A stretch of DNA of 64,000 nt from the NCBI GenBank assembly GCA_027257055.1, contig JAPVLO010000521.1:868001-932000 (forward strand), read 5' to 3'. The position numbers and the translations under genes are program-made. Of the stretch, positions 12,945 to 23,459 are shown one piece after another; the stretch's first letter is position 1, and the number at the start of each line of letters is the position of its first letter. The notes beneath the pieces were generated by a model. That model did no database searches, was not told the DNA's origin, and saw only the letters and a program-made list of their open reading frames with translations. This DNA is from Cephalopachus bancanus. Lineage: Eukaryota > Chordata > Mammalia > Primates > Tarsiidae.

Positions 12945-13207
12945 ATGGGTTTTAGTATATTCACAAAGTTGTGCGACCATTACCACTATATAATTCTAGG
13001 ACATTTTCATTACCCCAAAAAAGAAACTCATACCCATTAGCAGTCACTCCCTGCAGCCCCTGGCAACCACTAATCTACTTTCTGTCTCTATGGGATCTGC
13101 ATGCTCTGGGCATTTCATATAAATGGAATTCTGTAATATGTGGCCTATTGTGTTTGACTCCTTTCATTGAGCATAATATTGACAAATCTGTTTTAAAGTT
13201 CATGGAG
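12945..13207 (-). mobile_element. L1 3'-region fragment, right part
   Basis: Continuation of the L1 at 12290-12377: TTTTAGTATATTCACAAAGT, then the CCTGGCAACCACTAATCTAC and TTTCATATAAATGGAATTCT blocks. Confidence 0.85.
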
Positions 13208-13337
13208 TTCTACAGATGAAATCCACTAAGTCAAAAGGCAAACAGAATGCAGTTTTATTTAAATACCAATAAGACTATACAGAGCAAGACTATGAATGTG
13301 AAGTGCTGGCATAATGTTTTTTAAATTCAATTTTGTG

Positions 13338-13538
13338 ACATTTATTGAGTGCCTATTATATGCCAGAGAGAGGAGAGGGAAGAGAGGAGAGGGGACATTT
13401 ATTGAGTGCCTATTATATGCCAGAGAGGGGAGAGGGAAGAGAGGAGAGGGGACATTTATTGAGTGCCTATTATATGCCAGAGAGGGGAGAGGGAAGAGAG
13501 GAGAGGGGACATTTATTGAGTGCCTATTATATGCCAGA
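13338..13538. repeat. 57-bp minisatellite seeded by an L2 end
   Basis: Units start at 13338, 13395, 13452 and 13509 (period exactly 57). Each has the 30-bp antisense L2 end (ACATTTATTGAGTGCCTATT onward) plus a 27-bp purine spacer; the last unit is partial. Because 57 is divisible by three, long frames stay open on both strands, producing repetitive pseudo-proteins of up to 123 codons. Confidence 0.97.
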
Positions 13539-13620
13539 CACAAAATAGACAAAATTCCTGCCCTCTTCTGTGGTAAAGAAAAACAGACAACAAATGAACA
13601 TAACAAAATAACAATAGCAT
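13338..13620 (-). mobile_element. L2 3'-end fragment, antisense
   Basis: The antisense L2 terminus is followed after the minisatellite by AAAATAGACAAAATTCCTGC, the next inward L2 block. The element was therefore expanded in place. Confidence 0.75.
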
Positions 13621-14504
13621 ATGGAAAGTCTGTAATGACTGTGGGTGAGAAAGATGAAGCAGATTTGAGGGGTCCTGGATGCTAGAGAAAGTCTTCTGAA
13701 TGCATTCTCTCTTTATCTTTCTATCTCTATCTCTATCTCCCTGTCACTAAGCAAGGGCCTGTGTTTCTGATGCCTGACTGCAGGAGGACCTCTGGGTCCC
13801 CATGCCATTGGCCCACCTCTGAAGTTTAGTGGGCATCCGTCATTCTGATAGGTTCATCTTCCTCTCCCAGACCAGGCCCCTTTCCTCTCTGAAGTCTGGA
13901 ACTGAGAAGCAGAGAGGGGGAAAACGCCTTCTCCTTCCCTTCCAAATCTCATCTCTCCCTCCAGAGTATCAGTAAAAATGCCACCCACACACCTCCCCAG
14001 CTCAGGAGAGAAGTGCCCCCCTCAACCTGCCCCCACAGCTGCACCCACACGGAGATGCATTTAACAGTGAGCTGCGGGGTTTCTTGACAAACATCTCAAG
14101 GCATAATATTTGCCTTGGTCTACAGCTTCCTGGAGGCTGGTGGGTTTCCCCTGGCCTCCACATCCTGCCATTTCACAAACAAATCATTGTCGACTTCAGC
14201 TCCCCTACTGCTGCTGTTGCTGCTTCTAAAACACTAATTTTTTTTTAACCCAGGATTTATTCTCAAAACTGCAAACATTTCAACGTTTCCTCACAGGTAA
14301 CTTCACCATCTCCACAAGAGTTATTATACCATAAAAATCCACACCTATGAGTTTAGATGATTCCTACAAAAACCTCAGTCTTCTTCCACTAAAGCTGTAT
14401 ATATACTTAATTATGGTTTTAATAGCTTTTTCTTAGTATAAAGGTACTATATATCATTAGTGAGAAAAATAAAAAATGCAAATGAGAAAAAGCAAACTCA
14501 CCCC
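13621..14504. other. Unique DNA, nothing recognised
   Basis: Pyrimidine-rich patches near 13715-13740 and 13850-13960. No gene or repeat identified. Confidence 0.4.
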
Positions 14505-14671
14505 ACGTGGCAGGAGGTCTCTAAGACAGCCCCCAATGGCACGTCCCCATGCAGGCAAATCCTTGAGCTCGTCTTTCCCTTGTCCGTGGACAGGATCGAG
14601 TGACTCACTTCTAATGAACAGAACGCAGAAAAAGCCATGAGTGTCATTTCCAAGTGCAGAGAAGAGTTAAC
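14505..14671 (+). mobile_element. MLT1 LTR (MaLR), 5' part
   Basis: GGTCTCTAAGACAGCCCCCA is an MLT1 5' landmark. The element resumes at 15179 and again at 15829. Confidence 0.7.
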
Positions 14672-15178
14672 ATAGCAGGCCTGAGACTGCTATCTTTCAA
14701 CAGGCTTGCTTGCAAGGTTGGCCCTCGGATTTCATGAGAAAAGTTTCCCACCATTCCCTGATAAGAAGGACTCACTGTGCCTAAGCTGTCTGTGCAAACA
14801 CTATGGTTAGAAAGGACATCAGCCTTCGTTCTAGAAGTCTAGAATTTTGATACATGCTAGACATAGGGGGCCCATGTGACCAACCCTCAATGAAAACCCT
14901 GGGAATTGAGTCTTCAATGAGGTCATGTGGTAGACAGCATTTCACAGGTGTGACAACTCACTGCTACGGAAACTAAGTCTGTCCTATGTGACCTCACTGG
15001 AAGAGGACGCTTAGAAGCTTGTTTCCTCCAGACTTCGCCTCATACGCCTTTTTCCTTTACTGATTTTTCTCTATCCCGTCTCAGTAATAAATACAGCTAT
15101 GAGTATGATTATGTGTTGAGTCCTGAGTTCTAGCCAATCATCAAACCTGGGAGTAGGTCTCTGGGACCCTCCCAACAT
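14672..15178 (+). mobile_element. LTR inserted in MLT1, probably ERVL type
   Basis: A central CCCATGTGACCAACCCTCAA block, CTTCGCCTCATACGCCTTTT, AATAAA at 15086-15091, and a terminal GTGTTGAGTCCTGAGTTCTA block ending near CCCAACA. Exact edges and family are not certain. Confidence 0.65.
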
Positions 15179-15207
15179 AGACTAGACTACAAAAAGACTG
15201 ATCGATC

Positions 15208-15256
<49 letters not shown>

Positions 15257-15535
15257 CACTCACACACACACACACACACACACTCAGAACAAACGGCCAT
15301 GTTGGGAGTAACCCTATTGAGAGGCCCACGTGACAAGGAACTAATGTCTCTTGTCATCTGCCAACTGCCAACAGCCGGCACTTGGGCCACACAAACTCCT
15401 CCCCAGGTGAACCTTGAGCTAATTGACACCCAGTACCACCTTGACTGCAGCCCCGTGAGAGACCCTGAGACAAAGGACACCCACCTAAGCCACACTCAGA
15501 TTCCTGGCCCACAGAAACTGAAATAATACATGTTT
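15179..15535 (+). mobile_element. MLT1 LTR, middle part
   Basis: Resumes with ACTACAAAAAGACTG, carries the microsatellite, then the MLT1 blocks GAGAGGCCCACGTGACAAGG and GATTCCTGGCCCACAGAAAC. Confidence 0.8.
15211..15283. repeat. (CT)n-(CA)n compound microsatellite
   Basis: About 43 bp of CT followed by about 22 bp of CA, preceded by three GATC units. Confidence 0.97.
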
Positions 15536-15828
15536 GGTTTTTTCTGTTTTTTTTTTTTTTTGAGTTGGAGTCTCACTGTGTCGCCCAGACTGGAGTACAG
15601 TGGCCGCTCCCAGCCACCGCAGCCTCGACCTGCAGGACTCCGGCGATCCTTCCGCCTCAGCCTTCCAAGTACCAGAAACCACAGGTGCACGCTACCACGC
15701 CCGGCTAATTTTTGATTTATTGTAGGGATGAGGTCTCGCAAAGTTGCCTGAGCGGGTCTCGAACCTGCGGGCTCAGGCAATCCACTCACCTCGGCCTCCC
15801 AAAGCGCTGGGATTACAGCCTGTGTTTG
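15536..15828 (-). mobile_element. Alu, lineage-specific family, in MLT1
   Basis: Antisense dimer with the GAGTTGGAGTCTCACTGTGT start (ACTCCAACTC in sense). It interrupts MLT1; the host text around it is ACATGTTTGG on the left and TGTGTTTGTTG on the right, a degraded target-site duplication. Confidence 0.92.
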
Positions 15829-15885
15829 TTGTTTTAAGCTGCTAAATTTTAAGATAATTGGTTACACAGGATTCGATAATTAATA
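15829..15885 (+). mobile_element. MLT1 LTR, 3' end
   Basis: TTGTTGTTTTAAGCTGCTAA is the MLT1 3' hallmark, ending near GATAATTAATAT. Confidence 0.8.
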
Positions 15886-16011
15886 TACCCTTCACCCAGA
15901 GATTGTTACTGTTTATATTTTATGCTATATCTCTTCCAGGGTTTTCTATACCCACATATATGTAAACTAAGTGCTCTGGTTAACAATAAATTTTTTTGTT
16001 GTTAACACTAT

Positions 16012-16302
16012 TTTTTTTTTTTAGTTGGAGTCTCACTCTTGTCACCCAGGCTGGAGTGCAGTGGCACACTCACAGCCACCACGACCTCAACCTGCTGAGC
16101 TCAGGCTATTCTTCCGTCTCAGCCTTCCAAGTAGCTGGAACTACAGACACACACCACGCCTGGCTAGTTTTTTTGTGATTTATCGTAGAGATGAGGTCTC
16201 ACCAAGTTGCCCAGGCTGGTCTTGAACCCCCGGGCTCAGGCAAACCTCTCGCCTCGGCTTCCGAAAGTGCTGGGATGATAGGCTGAGCCACTGAGCCTGG
16301 CC
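16012..16302 (-). mobile_element. Alu, lineage-specific family
   Basis: Antisense full-length copy. Target-site duplication TGTTGTTAACACTAT on the left and TGTTATTAATACTAT on the right, two mismatches. Confidence 0.93.
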
Positions 16303-16699
16303 TGTTATTAATACTATTGATTTTAAAAAGGCAAAGAGGAAGGATATAATAATTCCCTTTATTATTACAAGCAGTTTTTGCATTCCAGAACGACAGCTGA
16401 TATTTCTTTTAGGTCAAGGTGTCCCTTTGTTTTGGGGAGTAGCAGCAGTAGAGAGGAATATGAGAGATGGGAGGTTTCAGACACCAGGTTAAATCACTCA
16501 GCATAATTAACGTAAATGTTGCTGTCCTCCATGGGGGTGGAATTAATTCTACAAATTATGTTTCCTCTTAAGAAAGCTGTCTCCCCCTCTTAGAGGTCTC
16601 AGAGAGATTGGTGGAAAGGACTCCCAGGAGGGGAGATAAGCTTAACAACACTCCTGTAAGATGTAGCAAGTGAGTCCCTGCAAAATGGCCATAAACTTG
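16303..16699. other. Unclassified; possibly distal part of a MaLR element
   Basis: No clear match by eye. It lies directly next to the MaLR-like end at 16700-16868. Confidence 0.35.
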
Positions 16700-16868
16700 A
16701 TGAAAAGGAAAGAAACAGCCAGTAGAGGACACAATGAGTGAGACTGGCCCAAGCAGTCTGGCCTCATGGTTTAGTCATCTCTTATTAGACCCCACCCCCA
16801 ACTCTGTTGCATCAGGGATTGAGTTTCCAACATACACTTTTTGGGGGATACAGTCAAACCATGGCAGG
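16700..16868 (-). mobile_element. MaLR LTR fragment (MST/MLT1-like), antisense
   Basis: Antisense MaLR phrases: GGTTTAGTCATCTCTTATTA, GGGATTGAGTTTCCAACATA and TTTTTGGGGGATACAGTCAA. Confidence 0.65.
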
Positions 16869-17699
16869 ACACAGGAGGCACAGGTGCAGCTCACGGAGAG
16901 AAATGTGGGGGAAACAACGTTGAAAAGAAGGTTGGGGGCAGCCAATGGCCTTGCCTGAGTGCTGAGAACGAGAACCCGGCTCTGTGGACAACCGCTCTCC
17001 CAGCCCGTGGCCACACACTCTACTCATCAAGAAAAATCTCAGATCCATACCCCTGACAGAGGTCTACACAGAATTTACTTAGAAACTATATACCTGACCT
17101 ACTGCATGAGTGTGTCGCACTCTAGGTCTTATGAAAGACACAGGAAAATAGAAATCACAAAGGGTGAGATGATAATCTTTAAATGTCTTGCTAATGACAA
17201 TTCAACTAGCAAAACTTGTGCTTAACATTTACATTTCAAAGAGTTTTCTTGAAAACTTTGAATTTGTTTAGCCAAGGATCTTGTCAGGGGTCCTTAGATT
17301 GTCACTGTCATCACCTCATAAAGCAGCTGACACAGGGCTTCAACAAGGTGTCCACTTAGCAAAGGTGTCCACTTAGCTCCTTTTTGGTTGTTTGGGCTTT
17401 ACTACTCTCCTTCAGCCCTTACCACAACGTGTAAGCCCTTTGCCCATCTTACTAGAGATTATTTAGCTAAAACTAGATACTAAAACTTCATCCCTGCGCT
17501 GGCACTTTCCTCCAGGCTAGAGACAATGAGGGGTAGAATCTGGGTTGCATGCAAGAAGCCTGAGAGCTCCAGCAGAGTGGGGAGGAGGTGGCAGGACTGG
17601 ATTGGAAGGCTTTCAGAGGAGACCAGCTTCTCAGCCCACCAGAGCCCTTGTCCCTCCCCACTGTGCCACTGCCCCCTTCAATCATTTGCACAACTTCTC
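16869..17699. other. Unique DNA, nothing recognised
   Basis: Several short overlapping frames without domains. A 21-bp phrase containing GGTGTCCACTTAGC is duplicated near 17346-17380. Confidence 0.4.
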
Positions 17700-18005
17700 T
17701 GGTATCTGTAAGGCATCTGAGTCAAAGCTCTGCACCAAGATTGTGGCTGTGATGATGATGAGATGGGCTGGATGTGAAGGTGGTTGATGTAGGAGTCAGA
17801 GGGCAAATGATAGCTGGGAGGAAGAGAAATAAAGGTAATGCCAAGATTTCCAGCTGAAGTTCCTAGAAGGAAGGGGACTCCGTTAATCCCTTCAGAAGGA
17901 GCAAGTTCTGTTTAGAGAACTGGTACAATCATGAGATTACTTTTTGACATATTGAGCCAGAGACATCAGTGGAACATGAACACAGAAAATGTCTCAAAGG
18001 AGGGT
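17700..18005 (-). mobile_element. L2 fragment, antisense, left part
   Basis: Antisense L2 body text (GGTAATGCCAAGATTTCCAG; a TTTTTGACATATTGAGCCAG block). It appears to resume at about 18545 after the MLT1 insertion. Confidence 0.6.
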
Positions 18006-18530
18006 GGTAGGGTATCTCTGCAGCAGTGGGATGAATAGCATCCCTCCAAAATGCATGTTTACCTGGAACCTCAGCATGAACCCTTATTTGGAAATGGGCT
18101 TTTTATAGTAAATTAGTCAAGTTAAGGTGAGGTGATTCAGAATTACCGTGGACCCTACTTCAGTGACCAGAGTTCTTCCAAGAAGGAAATTTGGGCACGG
18201 GCACACAGAGAGGAGAGTGCCACATGAAGACTCAAAGACACAGACACACACACAGGGGAGATGGCCATGGGAAGTCAGAGGCAGAAACTGGAGTGATGCA
18301 TCTACAAGCTAAGACATGCCAGGAGCACCAGGAACTGCCAGAAGCTAGAACATCAGGCAAGGAAGGATGATCTTTCCCCAGAGCCTTCAGAGAGAGAGCG
18401 TGGACCTGCCAACACCTTTATTTTCGATTTCCATCCTCCAGAACTGTGAGAGAGCAAATTTCTCTTGTTTTAAGCCACCCAGTTTGTGGTAGTTTGTTAT
18501 GGCAGCCCCAGGGAATGGGGAGAGGCAGAT
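18006..18530 (+). mobile_element. MLT1 LTR (MaLR)
   Basis: Starts near GGATGAATAGCATCCCTCCA, has TTATTTGGAAATGGGC and AGACACAGACACACACACAG, and ends with CCTCCAGAACTGTGAGAGAG then TTTTAAGCCACCCAGTTTGT. Near full-length. Confidence 0.88.
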
Positions 18531-18544
18531 CCCCTTTTAGGGCT

Positions 18545-18930
18545 GCGTGCAGGACCTAAAGTTGCAGGAGGTTATCCTGGGAGAAGACCATAGAGGGGAT
18601 GAAAGAACCAAGCCAGAAAGCGGGGAAAGAGCCACGTGTGAGAAACAAGTCGAGTAACCAGAGTGGACACCGGACAAGGGATCGGGACACCAGAAGGAGC
18701 TCTTGGACTGAGGAGAGTGGTGGAGAGTGTGTGCCCAGATAGAGGAGAGATGGCTTTGGTAGATGGCAGACAGTGTCATGGAGTCACAGCAGGGGAATTT
18801 CGAAGAGGGATGGAGTAGTCCATGGAGACAGATGCCCCTCAGATATTGAACAAGTTAAGAAATGAGAGAAACGATTAACAGGCAGGTGACAAAGGAATAT
18901 TGTGAACCAATTCTGAATGCCAAAAAGACC
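18545..18930 (-). mobile_element. L2 fragment, antisense, right part
   Basis: Purine-rich antisense L2-like body. Assigned mainly because it continues the element at 17700-18005; divergence is high. Confidence 0.45.
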
Positions 18931-20250
18931 AAGGGACCCCACCACCACCCGATGGAAAGGTATTTGGTCTAAGACACAATACGTGAAAACATTAAGTTCC
19001 AAGCCAGTATAGAGAAAAACAAGTAGAATACATCAAACTATTTCAATGGATTATCACTAGGGGAAACTTTCATATTCTGCATCATATATTTGGATGAAAC
19101 ATATGATCTAAAATGTTTAAATTTTTTTAACAATAAGCATTTGTTACTCTTAAGCAAAAAAAAAAAAAGAACTAAAAAGGGAACAAGATACAAACCAGCA
19201 TGTGTAGTGTCTCAGCATAAGACAGAAAATCTCTGTGTGGGTAGATGGATAAAAAGAGATCTTCAAAGATGCCAAAAATGCTACAAGGGTTTGATCCAGG
19301 AATTTTTTTTCTTCCTTTTTTTTGTGCGTTTTGTCCTTTCCTCTTTTGTTTTACTCTTTTAAATTGAGCAAATATGATTTTCTCTAAAAATAAGGTCATT
19401 GGCATTAAAGTCGAAGAAGAAAGCCCTCCCTTTTTCTGCTTACTTTTTTCTCTTTTTCAGTCAACAGCATCAAATGAACAAACAAGTACAAAATTTGAGT
19501 TCATCTTTGATGGTCTTGATACTTTTCCTATGTTGAACTCTTAATCTATTCCAAAAAGACCCACACAAAGCAAAGGAGTTATTTTCTGGACACTGTCATT
19601 CTAGAAAGGTGTCCTTCTAAAATTATGTGACCTCCAACCATGCAGGGCAGGCAAAAAACAGCCTGGCTCTCATTCTCTCATTCACAACCCCACTCACCCA
19701 CTCAGCTTCCTCTCTATATATACTGTTTTGAAGTATTTCACTCCTACCCCCTTGAAACAGGAGCTAATTTTGCACTAACTATATTTTCTGTGGTTTATTT
19801 AATGGTTTTTTTTCTTACTGGCAAATCTCGCAACACACAGATGCATAAATGTCTTTGTTTCTTCAACCACATTCAACAGTTTTTATTACATCCAGTTTTC
19901 TTTCCAAAAAAAATTGTGCTTAACTAGAGGCAGTAACCACATTTTCCACTACTTTTTGGACGTGTTTTCATGAGAGACTGTACAAATCTCTCCCAAAGTA
20001 ATTTGCCTCCTTAAGAGACGTCCTCATATTCTAGGTGGACAAGCTTAGTGGAGGAAGCATGTGGAAGGAAAGCCTGGACTCAGGTTAAGAGATGGTGCTG
20101 GTGCTTGGGCAGAAGCGCCTAAAAGGAGTCCACAGGGAGAAGGTTCAGGATGCAGTTTCACCTCTTCTTTGTTACTGCTAAGAACGGTTAATTGAGGACT
20201 AAACTCTGAACTTTTTTTCTTCAGCTTGCCAAATTCCTAACTGGGGGGCC
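18931..20250. other. Unique DNA, AT-rich
   Basis: Contains homopolymer runs near 19157 (A) and 19308 (T). Frames of up to 95 codons have no recognisable domain. Confidence 0.45.
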
Positions 20251-20255
20251 TGTGT

Positions 20256-20477
20256 TTTTTTATTTTTATTTTTTATTTTTTTAGATTAGAAAATATAGTT
20301 TATTTAAAAAGCAAGTGAGAGAGAGAGAGAGAGGAGATTCACCTCCCCAAGGTAGGCAAGGGGGCCAAAGCTTAAAAAAACTTGGCCTGGCCATAGCTCA
20401 AAGAGCACATGGCCACACCACAGCTTAGCAAGGCAATGGCCATGGCAGTGGTGGCGATGGTCTGGCAATGGCCGCTT
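20256..20477 (-). mobile_element. Retrocopy-like sequence of unknown transcript
   Basis: On the minus strand it ends with AATAAA (plus-strand 20299-20304) followed 16-20 nt later by an A-rich tail (plus-strand T-rich 20256-20282), the layout of a reverse-transcribed polyadenylated RNA. A (GA)n stretch lies at 20317-20333. The transcript is not recognised and could instead be an LTR end. Confidence 0.5.
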
Positions 20478-20763
20478 TTTTTTTTCTGAGTTGAAGTCTC
20501 ACTCTGTCGCCCAGACTGGAGTGCAGTGACACACATCCGGCCACTGCAGCCTCGCTCTGCTGGGCTCCAGCGATTCCTCCGCCTCAGCCTTCCAAGTAAC
20601 CAGAACTACAGGCGCACGCTACCACGCCGGGCTAGTTTTTGACTTATTGTAGAGATGAGGTCTTGCCACGTTTCCCAGGCGGGTCTCGAACCTGCGGGAT
20701 CAGGCAATTCACTCACCTCGGCCTCCCAAAGCGTGGGATTACAGGCTGAGCCACCGAGCCCGA
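20478..20763 (-). mobile_element. Alu, lineage-specific family
   Basis: Antisense copy with a perfect 12-bp target-site duplication CAATGGCCGCTT at 20466-20477 and 20764-20775. It was inserted into the retrocopy-like block. Confidence 0.95.
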
Positions 20764-20791
20764 CAATGGCCGCTTCTTTATTTTTATTTAT

Positions 20792-21080
20792 TTTTTTTTT
20801 TTTGAGTTGAAGTTTCACTCTGTCATCCAGGTTGCGGTGCAGTGGCAGGCTCACCGCCACCCCAGCGTCGACCTGCTGGGCTCCAGCGACCCTTCCGCCT
20901 CAGCATTCCAAGTAGCCAGAACCACAGGCATGTGCTACCATGCCTGGCTAATTTTTATTTATTGTAGAGACAAGGTCTTGCCAAGTTGTCCGGGCTGGTC
21001 TCAAACCTGTGAGCTCCGGTACTCCACTCACCTAGGTCTCCCAAGGTGCTGGGATTACAGGCTGAGCCACCAAGCTCGGC
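20792..21080 (-). mobile_element. Alu, lineage-specific family
   Basis: Antisense dimer. No clean target-site duplication of its own; its right edge abuts CTGTGTTT, which matches CTGTGTTT left of the retrocopy tail at 20250-20257. Confidence 0.9.
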
Positions 21081-21119
21081 TGTGTTTATTAACCCTATAT
21101 CATGTGGTTTACTTTCCAA

Positions 21120-21645
21120 CGTGACTCTGGTATAATATCACATCGCAGATAAAGAAGGAAAATCAAAGTATTTTACGACCCTGTAAGACACTCTCTTGGG
21201 GACACCCAGGCACCTTTAAAGACGCTCACCACCTTTTCTCTCTGAAATCTGCTCCCCATGAGGGTTCATCTACACATCAAGAAACTTGACTCCATCCTCA
21301 ATACTCAAGCCACCCATTTCCTATGCTGATTTCAAAATTCCTTCCGTAAGAGACTGACTCTTGCTATTTAATTGCCAGTCACCTTTGAATCTTTGGATCT
21401 ACCTATAACCTGCCAGCCCCACTTGGAGAAGTCCCGCCTTCCAGGGCCAAACCAACGTAAACTCACGTATATCGATTTATGATATTCTGTAACTTCTGTC
21501 TTCCAAAAATGTGCATAACCAAACTGGCAATGCAACACTGCAGGCACACCTTCAAGACCTCTCGGGACAGTGTCAGGGGCTTAAGGTCACTCCACTCCCA
21601 TTTGGCTCAGAATACCCCCGCTGAAATGTTTTACAAAGTGGGACA
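21120..21645 (+). mobile_element. Probable LTR fragment (ERV type)
   Basis: Contains LTR-like blocks CTTTGAATCTTTGGATCTAC, GGAGAAGTCCCGCCTTCCAG, ATGTGCATAACCAAACTGGC and CATTTGGCTCAGAATAC near the 3' side. Family not assigned. Confidence 0.5.
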
Positions 21646-21739
21646 TCTTGTCCGCATCATTGCCAGAATGGGGTTGAGGAGGAGGGACTGCTGGGCGGGG
21701 CGGGCCCTGTCTGGCTGCCTCTTCTTTAGCCTGGCGTGG

Positions 21740-22295
21740 GTTGTCAGGGATGCGTCCTTCGGAGGTGCTTCTCTAGAACTGCAAACGCTCAATGTGGTGC
21801 CACCTCTTGTAAGCCCTGAGAAGGGAGCAACATCTTCTCTTGCGGTGTTCCTGCCAAAAGCGAATAACCTGAGTAGAATCGTGAGGAGATGTCAGACAGA
21901 CCCAGACCGGGGGACGTTTTACAAAACAGACCGACTTCAAAAGTGGTCAGTCACAAAAAACAAAGACAGACGAGGAACTGTTTCAGATGAAAGGAGGCTG
22001 AGGAAATAAGGCAACTCAATGTAATATGGGGTCCTGGATTGGATTCTGCACGAGGAAAGGGACCTTCATGTGCTAATTGAGCAAATTTGAATAATTTAAT
22101 TTAAAATTAAATTTGTTTGCAGAATTAATCTGTAGATTAATAAATTGTTTCACATCCATGCTAATTTCCTGGTTTTGATCATTGCATTGCTTCCTGAGAA
22201 GTTGAATATTTATATAAGGAAATCTTTGTACTATATTTAGATTGTTTTTTGTAAGTCTGAAATCATTTCGCAATAAAAAGTGAAAAAATTATTGA
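21740..22295 (+). mobile_element. L1M 3' end
   Basis: Typical old L1 3' UTR text: GATGTCAGACAGACCCAGAC, GGGTCCTGGATTGGATTCTG, TAATTTCCTGGTTTTGATCA, ending CAATAAAAAGTGAAAAAATT. A 176-codon frame at 21479-22009 starts in the neighbouring LTR and runs into this L1, so it is a junction artefact. Confidence 0.75.
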
Positions 22296-22627
22296 TGATG
22301 CAGCTATTTATTAAATGAGGAAGACTGACTTCCTCTCCTATTTTCCCTTCGCCCTTCCTTAAGATGTCCCCTCTTGCTGGCTGCTCCCTGGTTTCTCAGG
22401 GTAGTGTTCTGGGTCTCCTAGGCAGAATTCTGGGCTTAGAATCCTCCTCACCCTCTCGCTCATCCAAGGGCATCTCCACTGGGTCCTGCTCCTGCAGGGA
22501 CCTGTGAGGTTGGTGGCTGATCCAGTAGAGCCATCTGAGCTGGAGCGTTAGCAGTTAATGTGGCTCTCTGTACCTGCCTCTTAAAATCACTCTACCTTGT
22601 TGCCCATCGAAGCTGGGCTGGATTTTA
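22296..22627. other. Unique DNA, nothing recognised
   Basis: No repeat or coding evidence. Confidence 0.4.
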
Positions 22628-22985
22628 AAAATGTGGTACATCTACACAATGGAATATTATGCAGCCATAAAGGACAAACATATGGACTTCACAGCAACTT
22701 GGATGGATTGAGAGTTGATCACTCTCAGTGATCTATTACAGAAACAAAGAACAGAGTACCATATGTTTTCACTCATAAGTGGACCTTGAACAATTATCAT
22801 AATTATCATAAGAAAGGGATTGGCAGTAGTGGGAAACTGACAGGGGAGGGGGATGGGATTGGCAGTTGAGGGAAACTGCTAGGGGAGGGAAAGGCATACC
22901 TCATCAACAAGGGTAACTGCATAATCAGTGTTTGTATAGCTAACCCTGAATTGTACCCCACATCTTTATAATAAATAAAATAAAA
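22628..22985 (+). mobile_element. L1 3' end with duplicated polypurine tract
   Basis: The last ORF2 codons and 3' UTR of an L1 (CACAATGGAATATTATGCAG; CATATGTTTTCACTCATAAG), ending in an AATAAATAAAATAAAATAA tail. A 39-bp G-rich unit is present twice (22816-22854 and 22855-22893). Confidence 0.92.
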
Positions 22986-23211
22986 TAACTCTGCCTTTCA
23001 GTCAAAGTTAATAACCTCATGGAAATTCCACACAATTTATAGAAGCAGCCAGGGCTGTTTGAACAAGGGGTAGGTAACATTGACACTGCACTTTGGGTTT
23101 TCAAGTGTAGCCCGAGGTAGAAGTGTAGAATCACATGGGAAGATTGTCCAAGCAAGCTGAGTCCAAAGCATCTTGAGCAGGCTCAAAAATCTGTGTTTTT
23201 AAAATTCTCTT

Positions 23212-23459
23212 AAAGCGTTAACTGTGGTGGCTCATGCCTATAATCCCATCACTTTGAGTGACTGAGGTGAGAGGAAAGCTTGTGACCAGAAGTTTGAGAA
23301 CAGCTTGGGAAACACAGTGAGACCTCTTCTTCACAAAAAATACAAAAATTAGCCAGGTATTGTGGCTCATGCCTATAGTCCCAGATTGGGAGGCTGAGGC
23401 AGGAGGATCACTTGAGCTCAGAAGGTTGAGGCTGCAGTGAACTAAGATTGCACCACTGC
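23212..23459 (+). mobile_element. Alu, AluJ-like, interrupted (left part)
   Basis: Old Alu whose right arm is split at AAGATTGCACCACTGC (23444-23459). The remaining right-arm end is at 23808-23845. Confidence 0.9.

Noticed and set aside
13338..13538. CRISPR-like regular repeat
   Set aside because: Units are contiguous and identical across the spacer part as well, so it is a minisatellite; no cas genes and a primate context.
13314..13685. Repetitive 115-123 codon frames on both strands
   Set aside because: Artefact of a 57-bp minisatellite whose period is divisible by three.
21479..22009. 176-codon open frame
   Set aside because: It starts in an LTR fragment and runs into an L1M 3' end; no domain, and both parts are non-coding in their families.
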